Below are positions 24,029 to 33,676 of a DNA stretch of 64,000 bases, one piece after another. This DNA comes from Rhodohalobacter sulfatireducens (GTDB taxonomy: Bacteria; Bacteroidota; Rhodothermia; Balneolales; Balneolaceae): the NCBI RefSeq assembly GCF_022012475.1, contig NZ_JAKLWS010000002.1, forward strand, positions 186,001 through 250,000. Direction: 5' to 3'. The position numbers and the translations under genes were made by a program. A model generated the notes under the pieces. It made no database searches. It was not told where the DNA came from and saw nothing but the letters and a program-made list of their open reading frames with translations. Every line of letters starts with the position of its first letter. Positions within the stretch are counted from its first letter, which is position 1.

Positions 24029-26806
24029 TCAAAACTCCACCTGCAAACTTATTGTTGGATGAAACCCCGGCAGGCTCCTGTGCCGAACTCGGTAAATTGT
24101 TTCTTCTCCATTTTGAACCGGCTGTAGATATTTTTCGAGCGTGTTTTCCCGGTTCAGGATGTTTAATAGTTCCAGCCGAACTTCCAGGTTTGCACTACCA
24201 AGAGTGGGTTGATAGATGAAAGAAAGATCAACCTGTTGGAAGGAACTCATTTTATCATTTTCCGGGGTATTGAATGAAAAATTTGTTGGCATTTCAAACT
24301 GACGGTATCGAAGAAAATCGTAATAAGATTTTCTGAAAGCCCATTTTCTCCCCCAGATTCCCTGCCATTTTGCAGTAACGGCCAGGTCGGGCATCATCCG
24401 CCATAAAATCCTGAGTTGAGTACGATGTGGTTCATTCCAGGGGGCCGGCATCATTCGTCCAAATTGCGATTCCATATCAATCCGGGAGTAACTGTAATCG
24501 TAACCGGTTTTCAATTTTAGATTTGAGTCTGCAAAGCTTTGGTTCACTTTAATCCCGCCTCCCCACGCTTTCATCTCAGTTGTTTCTGCAAAAGCCCGAA
24601 TGCCGCTAACCTGAACATTTTGGACCGACAGATTCTCCTGTGAACTCAAATTCGAGTATGAGGTTATATTTGTAACCGGCTGCCACTTGTAGTATAGCTC
24701 TAACTTAATCGATCTATTTGATGAGGGTTCTATCAAAGCTGATCCATTCAAATGCCATGCTTTGGGTATGTTATCCTCATTAGCCAATGACCAGATTGCA
24801 AAGGAAGGAACCAGAGATGTGGGGCCCGAATTGGTAACCTGAAATTCATTGATAAACTGCCTGTAGAGTCCACCGGAGAGTTTGGCGCTCCAATATCCAA
24901 TATTCGATTCGGGTTGATCGAACTGAACGGTAAAACGGGGCTCTGCATATACTTGATTTGAGAGAGCAGCGTATGTAAAGCGCGATCCCCATTCAACATT
25001 CCAGTAACTGCCGAAAGTATGTTTGGTATTCAGGTAACTGCTAAGCAGGGTTGCAGACTGGTCGATCCGGGCCGGGAAATAACTCAGATTAGAGATATCT
25101 ATTCCGGATGTCACGCGATCAAGTTGTACACCACCCTCAATTAAAAGGTGTGGAGAAATGCTGTATGAGCCATCGGCTTTAAGGATGAAATGCTGAATTT
25201 CGTTTCCGTCAAACTGAGTTGGAAGAGGTGTTGAATTTTCAGAAAAAGCACTATCTAAATTAAAATTACGGCCGGAACTGCCAACCGAAATCGGGTAATC
25301 CGCCGTACCCATTCTGTTTTGATGTTCAAACTGGTTGATACTGTAGCTGGCTTGGGTGGAAACATCAAACCTGGGAGTCAGTATTTCATTCCATGAAATT
25401 TGTGCTGTAAGGTTATTCCACTGGTAGCCATCACTCGCGTAGAGATAGGGGGCCGCAGACAACCCGGTATTACTTCTATGCTGGTTTAGCAGCCTGGTTT
25501 CTACTTCGTTTTCAGCAAGATAAAGTGAAGCAGAAATGGAACTGAAATTGTCAATTTTATAAGATGTAGCCAGGTGATAATCAAAAAATTTAATGTCTGA
25601 ATTGTGGCGAATGGGTTCGTATGCAGCAGCATCATACTCAATATCTCCCACAGCATTGGTGATCAGGGGATCAATAGTATTCCAATCTTGGAGTGTATTC
25701 TCTAAAGTTGGGTTTTTGTAGATATCCCAAAAATTGGTTCTCAGGGCAGTCATAATTTGAAGTGAGGACTCTTCGCCTGTGGTAAACGACAGATCACCTC
25801 TGAGATTCGTGCTGAGCGGATCTCCCTGCAGAACAATACTTTTATTTCCGGTTGCAGGTAGATCATGTGAGAGATTAATCAACCCGGCAATTTGGCTGCC
25901 CGCCTGAACACCATACCCGGTTTTGTGCACCCTTACATTTCCAATAGCATAGGGGCTAAAGGAACTGAACATCTGACCAAAACTATATGGATTATACACC
26001 GGAACACCGTCCAGCAAAATTCTGTGTTCACTCTGTTGCCCGCCCTGCAAGTGGAGATCAGTTAACGGCAGGCCGTATTGAATTCCCGACATCAGGTTTA
26101 GATTCCGGATCGCATCTCTCATCACCCCTACAGTGTTTAACTCTGAACTCACAGGCATTGTTGGATTTTGATGATGAGGAATTTTTGCCCTGTGTGCCTC
26201 TACAACTACCGGCAATACATCTACTGGTTTTCGTTCTAGTGAGATTCGCTCCGTCAACTCGTTGTCGGGGCGGATCTGAATAGTTTTCGAAACAGGTTCA
26301 TAACCTACATAACTAAAAGTAATTCGATGCGTGCCGCTCAGTAATTTATTAATTGAAAAGTTACCTGAGTGATTCGTACTCGTTCCGCCCGATGCATCTG
26401 CAAGCATGACTGTAGCCCCGGGAAGAGGTTCACCCGTTTCACTGTCCACGACTTTACCGGCAAAGGTTCCATAGAAAGGTCCTCCGCGTGAGGACTTTAC
26501 AATTACGTAGGTTCCGGATGAAAGGATGATGTAATCAAGTTCGTGATCTTCAAGAAGTTGTGTTAGAAGTTCGTCGGTATTTTTTGGGTTGATGCGCTCG
26601 TAGATGTGAATACCTTCCGTAATTTTAGGATCGTACACAAGATCGATTTCCGTTCTTTTGATAATCTGATCGAGCGCTTCGCTCAGGGATTCTCCGCTAA
26701 ACTCGAACGAAACGAACTCTTTCTTTGAATCCTGGCCAACAGATACAGAGTTCAAGCCCAAACAAAGAAGAACGGTAAGAGTAATTGCAATCCCTGAACG
26801 AATCAT
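24029..26806 (-). CDS. TonB-dependent receptor with STN signalling domain (FecA-like transducer)
   Basis: Protein of 925 aa. Signal peptide 1-24; STN domain about 30-106 (FEFSGESLSEALDQI, ERINPKNTDELLTQLL), which contacts FecR in the periplasm; carboxypeptidase-like domain about 112-195 (GKVVDSETGEPLPGATV); plug about 205-320; then the barrel, ending LQVEF. The STN domain and the adjacent fecR and fecI genes show it both imports a ligand and reports its presence. It lies 6 bp downstream of fecR. No SusD-like lipoprotein is adjacent, so the ligand may be a siderophore or other small complex rather than a glycan; this is inference. Confidence 0.9.
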   Translation of the reverse strand: MIRSGIAITLTVLLCLGLNSVSVGQDSKKEFVSFEFSGESLSEALDQIIKRTEIDLVYDPKITEGIHIYERINPKNTDELLTQLLEDHELDYIILSSGTYVIVKSSRGGPFYGTFAGKVVDSETGEPLPGATVMLADASGGTSTNHSGNFSINKLLSGTHRITFSYVGYEPVSKTIQIRPDNELTERISLERKPVDVLPVVVEAHRAKIPHHQNPTMPVSSELNTVGVMRDAIRNLNLMSGIQYGLPLTDLHLQGGQQSEHRILLDGVPVYNPYSFGQMFSSFSPYAIGNVRVHKTGYGVQAGSQIAGLINLSHDLPATGNKSIVLQGDPLSTNLRGDLSFTTGEESSLQIMTALRTNFWDIYKNPTLENTLQDWNTIDPLITNAVGDIEYDAAAYEPIRHNSDIKFFDYHLATSYKIDNFSSISASLYLAENEVETRLLNQHRSNTGLSAAPYLYASDGYQWNNLTAQISWNEILTPRFDVSTQASYSINQFEHQNRMGTADYPISVGSSGRNFNLDSAFSENSTPLPTQFDGNEIQHFILKADGSYSISPHLLIEGGVQLDRVTSGIDISNLSYFPARIDQSATLLSSYLNTKHTFGSYWNVEWGSRFTYAALSNQVYAEPRFTVQFDQPESNIGYWSAKLSGGLYRQFINEFQVTNSGPTSLVPSFAIWSLANEDNIPKAWHLNGSALIEPSSNRSIKLELYYKWQPVTNITSYSNLSSQENLSVQNVQVSGIRAFAETTEMKAWGGGIKVNQSFADSNLKLKTGYDYSYSRIDMESQFGRMMPAPWNEPHRTQLRILWRMMPDLAVTAKWQGIWGRKWAFRKSYYDFLRYRQFEMPTNFSFNTPENDKMSSFQQVDLSFIYQPTLGSANLEVRLELLNILNRENTLEKYLQPVQNGEETIYRVRHRSLPGFHPTISLQVEF

Positions 26807-26812
26807 GCCGGA

Positions 26813-27766
26813 TTATTTAAAAATTCTATAACCGCTTGTAGTTTTTGTAAAACGCAGTCCCTTCACCGTACATATATCTTCCAGGATTGTTTCGACATTT
26901 GCAGGCTGGTTATAATATGCTGTGAGCGTTTCATACTCCATATCTTCAACGTCTAACTCTATCTCAACATCAAAACTGCGTTCAAGATCGTGTAAAATTA
27001 CAATCAGCGGTGATTGCTGAAAGACCAATCTATTATCTCTCCATGCCAGATGTTCTTCAGAAGAGGCAGTTGGTTGAGCTGGTGAACCCATTTCGATATT
27101 CAGCCTGCTGGTTTGTCCTGCCTGAAGTGAGACTATTTTTGAACTGTTATCAACCGGATAGAATTGGACGCTTCCTTCGGTTACGGTTATCGTTGTTTCA
27201 ACTGCCGGATCATCCGCCCAGGAACGAACATTAAATTCTGTACCCGTTACTTCCGTCGCCGAGCCGTTAGCTTCCACGATAAAGGGATCCTCGCCCTCTT
27301 CGACCGAGAAGTACGCTTCTCCATTCAGTGTGATATCGCGATTCGTGAAGGCAAATAGCCGGTTGTACTGCAGGGTTGATCCGCTGTTTAGCTCAACAGA
27401 AGACCCATCCGGTAGCTTTATCTCAGCTATTTCAGCATTTGGAACCGTTACTGTCTTTGGTACAAATAAAAATCCAAACCCGAGGATAATAAGAGCCACA
27501 GCTGCTACAAGATATCGTGCGTTTGAAAGAATAAATCCTGATATGCTCGAACCTTGATTACGGGATCGTTTTTCCTGTTCTATGCGGAAGTGAACATTTT
27601 CTAAAGCCTCATCTACCTCCTTTTCAGAAACGATATCTTCTCGGCGGGCGGCTTTTTTACTCTTCTGCCAGATATCTTTTGCACCGGCCCGTTCTTCGTC
27701 TGCAAACTGACTCAGAACATCTTCAAGATCTGCTTCATTATGATTGTGTTTATTTTGATTTTTCAT
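26813..27766 (-). CDS. FecR-family anti-sigma factor
   Basis: Protein of 317 aa. A cytoplasmic N-terminal part (1-88) with ADEERAGAKDIWQ is followed by one transmembrane helix (about 89-108) and a periplasmic FecR domain with the typical IKLPDGSSVELNSGSTLQYN, LNGEAYFSVEE and FIVEANGSATEVTGTEFNVR stretches; the C-terminal DUF4974-like part (about 250-317) touches the receptor. It holds the upstream sigma factor until the STN receptor is loaded. It starts 3 bp after the sigma stop codon. Confidence 0.93.
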   Translation of the reverse strand: MKNQNKHNHNEADLEDVLSQFADEERAGAKDIWQKSKKAARREDIVSEKEVDEALENVHFRIEQEKRSRNQGSSISGFILSNARYLVAAVALIILGFGFLFVPKTVTVPNAEIAEIKLPDGSSVELNSGSTLQYNRLFAFTNRDITLNGEAYFSVEEGEDPFIVEANGSATEVTGTEFNVRSWADDPAVETTITVTEGSVQFYPVDNSSKIVSLQAGQTSRLNIEMGSPAQPTASSEEHLAWRDNRLVFQQSPLIVILHDLERSFDVEIELDVEDMEYETLTAYYNQPANVETILEDICTVKGLRFTKTTSGYRIFK

Positions 27767-27769
27767 GAT

Positions 27770-28342
27770 TCAAGTATGACTGCTTTTCCCTGAGTATTCT
27801 TCATACAAGCTCCGAAGTTGTTTCAAAGCCGCTACAATGTGATTATTCACAGTTTTCGGCGATACGTCCATTACCGATGCAATTTCTTCGTGATTCAATC
27901 CCTCGAACCGGCTCAGTTCAAATGCCTCTTGCTGGCGCTCGGGCAGTTGTTCAATCCACTCACTAAATTTTTCAGACAACTCATCGGCTTTTTCATTTGA
28001 GTTGACCTCTTCGGCCGTTTGCAATCTTTCTTCCACAATAATGTCAGACTGTGCAATTTCAGACGACCGGTTACGCAAATAATTCAACGATCTGTTGCGA
28101 ACAATTCGGTACAAATAAGCTTTCAAAGATTGCCCGGGATCGATCGATGTTCTGTTTTGCCAGAGTGAGATAAAAGAATCCTGTACAATATCGGCGGCTG
28201 AAGATTTTTCATGAGTATATGTAGCAGCAAAATTTACAAGTTGCGAATACATAGATCGAAACAGGCTGTCGAACGCGCGCCTGTCCGACTGCCAGATCTT
28301 CTCCGCCCAATGTTCAAATTGTTCCTTTTCTGGTCGATTCAT
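27770..28342 (-). CDS. ECF sigma factor, FecI-like
   Basis: Protein of 190 aa. Region 2 (about 20-90: FDSLFRSMYSQLVNFA, then DIVQDSFISLW) and region 4 (about 120-175: LPERQQEAFELSRFEGLNHEEIASVMDVSPKTVNNHIVAALKQL, described here in parts) are complete. It directs RNA polymerase to the receptor operon when FecR releases it. First gene of sigma-fecR-receptor, with its own AT-rich upstream region shared with the divergent amidohydrolase gene. Confidence 0.93.
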   Translation of the reverse strand: MNRPEKEQFEHWAEKIWQSDRRAFDSLFRSMYSQLVNFAATYTHEKSSAADIVQDSFISLWQNRTSIDPGQSLKAYLYRIVRNRSLNYLRNRSSEIAQSDIIVEERLQTAEEVNSNEKADELSEKFSEWIEQLPERQQEAFELSRFEGLNHEEIASVMDVSPKTVNNHIVAALKQLRSLYEEYSGKSSHT

Positions 28343-28685
28343 GAATTCACTCTACCCTTAATACACAAGTGAATGGGATGATACCTAATAATAACAGAAT
28401 TAATTTTCAGCTTTATAAAAGAGACTTATCAATCATAAAAAATTGAGCTAATTGTAAGTCAAGTAGCTTAAAGAAGTGTACTATTAAATACTCATTCTAA
28501 TTCTTTAGAATCGATCAGGTGAGATCTTATTCAATTTCTAATGAAATGAGATCGGAATATTTTTCTTTTGTTATATTTTTTTACGTATTTATAAAAAATA
28601 GCAAACAAAAGAAGATTAAAGTGTTTGATTTGGTAAAAAAATAAATAAATAAAAGTAACATGTTGAATGCGGAGTTTATTTATTC
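28343..28685. other. Divergent AT-rich promoter region
   Basis: No gene seen. Promoters for the sigma factor (minus) and the hydrolase cluster (plus) must lie here. An imperfect inverted repeat at 28565-28611 (CTTTTGTT...AACAAAAG) lies about 75 bp before the amidohydrolase ATG and could be an operator. Confidence 0.4.
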
Positions 28686-29954
28686 ATGAATAATAAGAAA
28701 AAAAATAAGGCCGGGAGATGTATGGGGACAAGTCGTAAGGATTTTTTAAAAATAACAGGTGTTGCGGGGTTGAGTGCAGCCGGGTTGGGAATTGTTACCG
28801 TCGGTTGTAGCCAAAAAAGTGAAACTGTAGAAGGAATACCTGAAAAAGACTGGCATTCCGATCCGGAGTGGCAGAGAATTAAGTATGGCGACTGGGGAGG
28901 GCCGGGGGTGCCATCCGGACCGGGGCCTATGGATCATGTTCTGCTGAAAGATCATGCACCGAAATCTTCAGTAATTGCACAAGAGACATTTATTGAACAA
29001 GCGAAGTTTCCCGTTATTGATGTGCATATCCACAATTATGCTGAATCTGCTAATGAGATATCGCCCGAAGTAGCCCTGGCTAACTGGGTTGATGATATGG
29101 ATGAAGTAGGTGTTGAGTTGTCAGTTGTTCATACCGGGGAGGTGGGTGAAGATTTTGACAGGGTTGTTGATTTCTTTTTGACGGATTACCCGGATCGATT
29201 TCAACTTTACTGTGGAATATTGTCAGATGGAATTGATCAACCGGATTACCCGGAACGCGCAGTAAGTGAACTCGAACGTTGCTATGAAATGGGAGCGCGT
29301 GGACTTGGTGAAATTACGGATAAAGGATTTGGAATCACGCGAGATCCGGATCTGGCACCTGACGAGCGTTTACACCCCAACGATGATCGCCTGGTTCCGC
29401 TTTGGTCGAAAGCTGCCGAGTTGAATATGCCGGTTAACCTTCATATCGCCGATCATCCGTCGGCATGGCAGGCACCGGATGTGTTCCAGGAGAGGACACC
29501 GATCTATCAGCAATTTAATCAACACGAAAGTGATGGGCTTCATTATGGTGAGCTTTTGGATTTACTGCCGCTAACTCTTCAAAAAAATCCGGAAACGACT
29601 TTTATAGCCTGCCATTTAGCAAATTTAGGAAATGATTTGGGCAGGTTGTCTGATTTGCTCGATCAGCATTCAAACCTTTTTGTGGACATCTCGGCCCGGG
29701 ACTATGAGATAGGCCGAACACCGAGAGCAGCAAAGGAATTTTTTACGGCTTATAAAGAACGTGTGCTTTTTGGTACTGATATGGGTATGCAAAAAAGTAT
29801 GTATCAAGCATGGTGGCGGTTGCTGGAAAGTGCGGACGAGCACATGCCCGGACGAGTTTGGTGGAGATATTACGGCACAGACTTGACGGATGAAGTACTC
29901 GAACCGCTTTACAGGGGAAATGCCCTGCGACTCATGAATTGGGAGCCTGTTTAA
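28686..29954 (+). CDS. Amidohydrolase-2 family metal-dependent hydrolase, Tat lipoprotein
   Basis: Protein of 422 aa. The N-terminus SRKDFLKITGVAGLSAAGLG is a Tat signal with a lipobox-like TVGC (Cys41), so export in folded form and lipid anchoring are likely. From 108 it is an amidohydrolase TIM barrel with the metal motif DVHIH (112-116), later His in NLHIADHP and ACHLANLG, and Asp in LFGTDMG. Relatives hydrolyse lactones or decarboxylate aromatic acids. ATG at 28686 or 28722 are both possible. First gene of the exported hydrolase run; a sugar-lactone substrate fits the neighbours but is a guess. Confidence 0.85.
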   Translation: MNNKKKNKAGRCMGTSRKDFLKITGVAGLSAAGLGIVTVGCSQKSETVEGIPEKDWHSDPEWQRIKYGDWGGPGVPSGPGPMDHVLLKDHAPKSSVIAQETFIEQAKFPVIDVHIHNYAESANEISPEVALANWVDDMDEVGVELSVVHTGEVGEDFDRVVDFFLTDYPDRFQLYCGILSDGIDQPDYPERAVSELERCYEMGARGLGEITDKGFGITRDPDLAPDERLHPNDDRLVPLWSKAAELNMPVNLHIADHPSAWQAPDVFQERTPIYQQFNQHESDGLHYGELLDLLPLTLQKNPETTFIACHLANLGNDLGRLSDLLDQHSNLFVDISARDYEIGRTPRAAKEFFTAYKERVLFGTDMGMQKSMYQAWWRLLESADEHMPGRVWWRYYGTDLTDEVLEPLYRGNALRLMNWEPV

Positions 29955-30014
29955 GGAAATATGCTTTCAACCGACTTCAGAATTTAAAATTATCAATCAA
30001 ACGAATACAAAAGA

Positions 30015-31448
30015 ATGAATAGCAATCGAAGGGATTTCTTAAAGACAGCGGGTTTGGCAGGTGCCGGGATGCTGATTGGCGCCTCAAAAACTGCACAGAG
30101 CGAACAACCGTTCAAGCAAAATGAATCACAACATTTTAACATGCACGGTTATGCGGCTCCAAAGTTGGATCGGGTACGCATCGGTTTTGTGGGTGTGGGC
30201 AGCAGGGGATCGGGTACAGTTGAACGAATGGCCGTGATTGAAGGTGTAGAGATTACTGGTTTATGTGATCTTTATACTGACAGGTTAGAGAATACCATCC
30301 AATCTCTCCGAGATTTTTCAGATCATGATCCGGAACAATATTCCGGGAGTGATGACGCATGGAAAGAGATGTGCAGCAGAAATGATATTGACCTCATCTA
30401 TATCGCAACACCTTGGGATCTGCATGCAGAAATTGCCGTTTTTTCAATGGAGCATGGAAAACATGTTTTTACAGAACTTCCTGTAGGAGTAACGATGGAC
30501 GAATGCTGGAAGGTTGTTGAGACCTCCGAACGAACCCGAAAGCACTGTTTCATGGAGAGTAGCGATTGCCACGGCGGAATATCGTCAGTACTGTTGAATA
30601 TGGTTCGCGATGGTTTCTTTGGTGAGTTAATTCACGCCGAAGGTCATTATATCCACGATAGGGTTTCTGATGATGGCAGATGGGTAAGAGATGAAGACAA
30701 CCACCAATGGTTTGGCTACCGGCCATGGCGACTCAAAGAAAACATCAACAGGAATGGAAATCTTTATCCCGGTCACGGGTTGGCGCCTTTGTCACAAATG
30801 ATGGATCTGAACTATGGCGATCAAATGGATTACCTGGTTTCCATCTCCAGCAACGATTTTACGATGGCAGACAGGATGGAAGAGCTGGCAGAGAGGGATG
30901 ATTATTATGAAGCATTTGTTGGTCTGGAGTTCCGGGGGAATATGAATACAACCGTCATTCGGACAAAGAAGGGGCGAACCATTATGCTGCAACATGATAT
31001 CAGTTCCCCGCGGCCCGGCAGAAGATTTCACCTAATTAGCGGAGATAAAGGTATCTACGAAGCAGAACCGTCGAGAATTGCGATGAGTCATGACGGCTGG
31101 GTTCCCGAAGAGGAATTTGAAGCGTTGATGGAACAGTATACGCCTGAAATAACAAAGAAATTTAACGAGAAAGTACAGCAGGCCGGTGGTCGAAGAGGCG
31201 ACCGTTCGTATGCCAGGGTAACTGCAAGTGACTGGCGATTAATCGATTGTTTGCGAAATGGGCTGCCTTTAGAAAAAGATGTGTATGATGCTGCTCTTTA
31301 CAGTGCAGTTACTCCCTTAAGTGAATGGTCGGTAGCCCGTCAGGGAGCAACGGTGAAAGTTCCGGATTTTACGGTCGGAGCCTGGAAGACCAATTCAAGA
31401 GGACTCGATATTTCGATTCAAAATGGAGGAACAACGAACCTTTTATGA
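30015..31448 (+). CDS. GH109-like Gfo/Idh/MocA protein, Tat-exported
   Basis: Protein of 477 aa. Tat signal NRRDFLKTAGLAGAGML (4-20). The NAD-binding Rossmann motif is GFVGVGSRGSG (57-67). The central GHGLAPLSQMMDLNYGDQMDYL stretch is described in parts: GHGL followed by MDLNYGD, characteristic of GH109, the family of NAD+-dependent alpha-N-acetylgalactosaminidases. It should bind NAD tightly and act in the periplasm, cleaving a glycoside by an oxidation-elimination route. Its last codons overlap the next gene in ATGA (31445-31448), so they are translationally coupled. Confidence 0.85.
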   Translation: MNSNRRDFLKTAGLAGAGMLIGASKTAQSEQPFKQNESQHFNMHGYAAPKLDRVRIGFVGVGSRGSGTVERMAVIEGVEITGLCDLYTDRLENTIQSLRDFSDHDPEQYSGSDDAWKEMCSRNDIDLIYIATPWDLHAEIAVFSMEHGKHVFTELPVGVTMDECWKVVETSERTRKHCFMESSDCHGGISSVLLNMVRDGFFGELIHAEGHYIHDRVSDDGRWVRDEDNHQWFGYRPWRLKENINRNGNLYPGHGLAPLSQMMDLNYGDQMDYLVSISSNDFTMADRMEELAERDDYYEAFVGLEFRGNMNTTVIRTKKGRTIMLQHDISSPRPGRRFHLISGDKGIYEAEPSRIAMSHDGWVPEEEFEALMEQYTPEITKKFNEKVQQAGGRRGDRSYARVTASDWRLIDCLRNGLPLEKDVYDAALYSAVTPLSEWSVARQGATVKVPDFTVGAWKTNSRGLDISIQNGGTTNLL

Positions 31449-33658
31449 GACAGAATTGGAAAATAGCCCGGTTTGATCTCCTTAGGAGAGTTGGCAAGGC
31501 ACTGGTTTTGGTGCTACCCATGTTTCTATTCTTGAGTGAACATGCATTTGCTCAAGATGAACTGAATGTCTTACGCGGAGAATCTTCGAATAACAGGTGG
31601 CTGCATTATAGTGATGTAGAAAACGCTTTATACCATCACTTAGCAGATGAGGCATACCAACATCTTAACAGTCGAAAAGAACATCTGTCTGAATTGGAAT
31701 CTCTTTCCGATTGGCAAAAAAGGCAGGGAGAAATTCGAGAGGCGTTACAAAGCATTGTTGGACCCTTTCCGGAAAAGACATCATTAAATGCCAGGATACA
31801 ACGAACTATCCAAAAGGATACATACAAAGTTGAACACATTGTGTTTGAATCCCAGCCTGATTTTTTTGTCACATCTTCTCTCTTTATTCCAAACGGACTT
31901 ACTGAAAAAGCACCGGTAGTGATCTATGTAAGCGGTCATACGGCAGAAGGGTATCGAAGTGAAATCTATCAGCATAAAATCCTGAATCTTGTTGATAAAA
32001 ATTTCATCGTATTTGCGTTTGATCCGGTTGGCCAGGGAGAGCGTCTTGAGTATAATTTTGGTAACGAAAGAGTACCATCATCATTTGGAAGTCCGGCCGG
32101 TGGACATTCTTACTCCGGCTTACAAGGTTATATCACGGGAAATACCCAAGCTCAAATCATGATTTGGGATGGAATACGGGCTGTTGATTATTTGCTAACC
32201 AGGGATGAGATAGATCCGGAAAGAATTGGAATTACAGGAAGATCGGGCGGCGGAACGCAATCGTCCTATATTGCCGCCTTTGATGATCGAATTTATGCGG
32301 CAGCCCCGGAATCCTATATCACAAATTTTACGCGTCTTTTGCAATCTATTGGTCCGCAGGACGCTGAACAGGTCTTTGCAGGGGGAATTGCAAATGGGAT
32401 CGATCATGCAGATTTGTTGGCGGTTCGGGCACCGAAGCCGACATTAATGATTGCAACTACGGAAGATTATTTTAGTATTCAGGGTGCGCGCGAAACTGCG
32501 AATGAAGTTTTAAAAATCTACTCAGCGTATAATGAAGAAAACCATTTTGAAATGGTTGAGGATTTCGGGGAGCATGGATCCACTGAAAAAAACAGGGAAG
32601 CGATGTACAGTTTTTTCCAGGATGTTCTCGACAACCCGGGCAATTCTGAAGATGTTGATGTTGAGATTTTATCGGATGAAGATAACCAGGTTACAGAAAC
32701 CGGACAGGTTTTTACATCATTGAGTGGAAAAACAATTTCAGACTTAAACCGCGAAAAAGCAGAATTACAGTTTTCCCAACTAAAGAATGATCGAGAAAAT
32801 CTTGATCAGCATTTATCAGAAATTGTAGAGTCTGCCAAAAATTTATCTGGGTACAGGGAAACGGAATCAATTAAAGAGCCTGTTTTTACGGGGCGAATAC
32901 AGAGAGAGGGTTATGTTATTGAAAAGTATTTTTTAGAAGGGGAAGGTAAGTATCCCATTCCATACCTGTTGATAGTTCCTGAAAATTCAAATGACAAAGC
33001 GGTTCTCTACCTGCATCCGAACGGAAAAATGGCAGAAGCTTCTGAATCGGGCCAAATAGAATGGTTTGTTCAAAAAGGATTTACAGTATTGGCGCCCGAT
33101 CTGATCGGTACTGGAGAAACGTCACCGGGAGGATCGGGGAATTTATTAAAAGAGTGGCATGCATCTGTTTTAATTGACAGAAGCATCACTGGAATTCGTG
33201 CCGGAGATATCAACCGGCTGACTCAACTCTTAAAGCAGAAGAATTCATTTTCTGATATTTACAGCGTAGCCGTACAAGAGATGTCACAAGGTTTACTGCA
33301 TTCTGCTGCTATTTCAAACTCCTTTAGCCGGGTGGCTCTGATTGATCCGTTGATCTCATATCGGTCATTGGTATCAACAAAATATTACGATCCTGGTTTT
33401 ACGGCCGGTGCTGTTCTTGGCTCTATGCAATCTTACGACCTTCCCGGTTTGGCGGCCAGCCTGGCTCCGGGAAAACTGTTGATGATCAACCCGGTGAATG
33501 GAGCTAACGGCCCGGCAGATGAAGAAGACATTGATAAAGATACACGGGTTATTCACGCAACATATGATCAAGCGAATCTCCCAGAAAATTTTAGAATAAC
33601 CGGCCCTCAAACCGAAGATGAGATATTTGAGAGTTTAGAAGAATGGATCAACAATTAA
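31445..33658 (+). CDS. Large secreted alpha/beta hydrolase with two hydrolase-like domains
   Basis: Protein of 737 aa starting at ATG 31445, which overlaps the preceding stop by 4 bp and gives a signal peptide (12-36, ending AFAQ); the longer frame to 31325 has no signal peptide and lies inside the previous gene. Domain 1 (about 105-420) resembles acetyl xylan esterase/prolyl oligopeptidase hydrolases, with nucleophile Ser267 in GRSGG and an AFDPVGQGER loop. Domain 2 (about 490-737) looks like a second alpha/beta hydrolase core (LHPNGKMAEAS, APDLIGTGET) but shows no clean GxSxG, only EMSQG. Likely an esterase removing acyl groups from a sugar polymer; the second domain may be non-catalytic. 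Confidence 0.8.
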   Translation: MRQNWKIARFDLLRRVGKALVLVLPMFLFLSEHAFAQDELNVLRGESSNNRWLHYSDVENALYHHLADEAYQHLNSRKEHLSELESLSDWQKRQGEIREALQSIVGPFPEKTSLNARIQRTIQKDTYKVEHIVFESQPDFFVTSSLFIPNGLTEKAPVVIYVSGHTAEGYRSEIYQHKILNLVDKNFIVFAFDPVGQGERLEYNFGNERVPSSFGSPAGGHSYSGLQGYITGNTQAQIMIWDGIRAVDYLLTRDEIDPERIGITGRSGGGTQSSYIAAFDDRIYAAAPESYITNFTRLLQSIGPQDAEQVFAGGIANGIDHADLLAVRAPKPTLMIATTEDYFSIQGARETANEVLKIYSAYNEENHFEMVEDFGEHGSTEKNREAMYSFFQDVLDNPGNSEDVDVEILSDEDNQVTETGQVFTSLSGKTISDLNREKAELQFSQLKNDRENLDQHLSEIVESAKNLSGYRETESIKEPVFTGRIQREGYVIEKYFLEGEGKYPIPYLLIVPENSNDKAVLYLHPNGKMAEASESGQIEWFVQKGFTVLAPDLIGTGETSPGGSGNLLKEWHASVLIDRSITGIRAGDINRLTQLLKQKNSFSDIYSVAVQEMSQGLLHSAAISNSFSRVALIDPLISYRSLVSTKYYDPGFTAGAVLGSMQSYDLPGLAASLAPGKLLMINPVNGANGPADEEDIDKDTRVIHATYDQANLPENFRITGPQTEDEIFESLEEWINN

Positions 33659-33676
33659 CTGAAAATAGATAGTAAG

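Noticed and set aside
31325-31444. N-terminal 40-residue extension of the double hydrolase
   Set aside because: Lies in the preceding GH109-like gene and would hide the signal peptide; the ATG at 31445 overlaps the stop in ATGA as expected for coupled genes.
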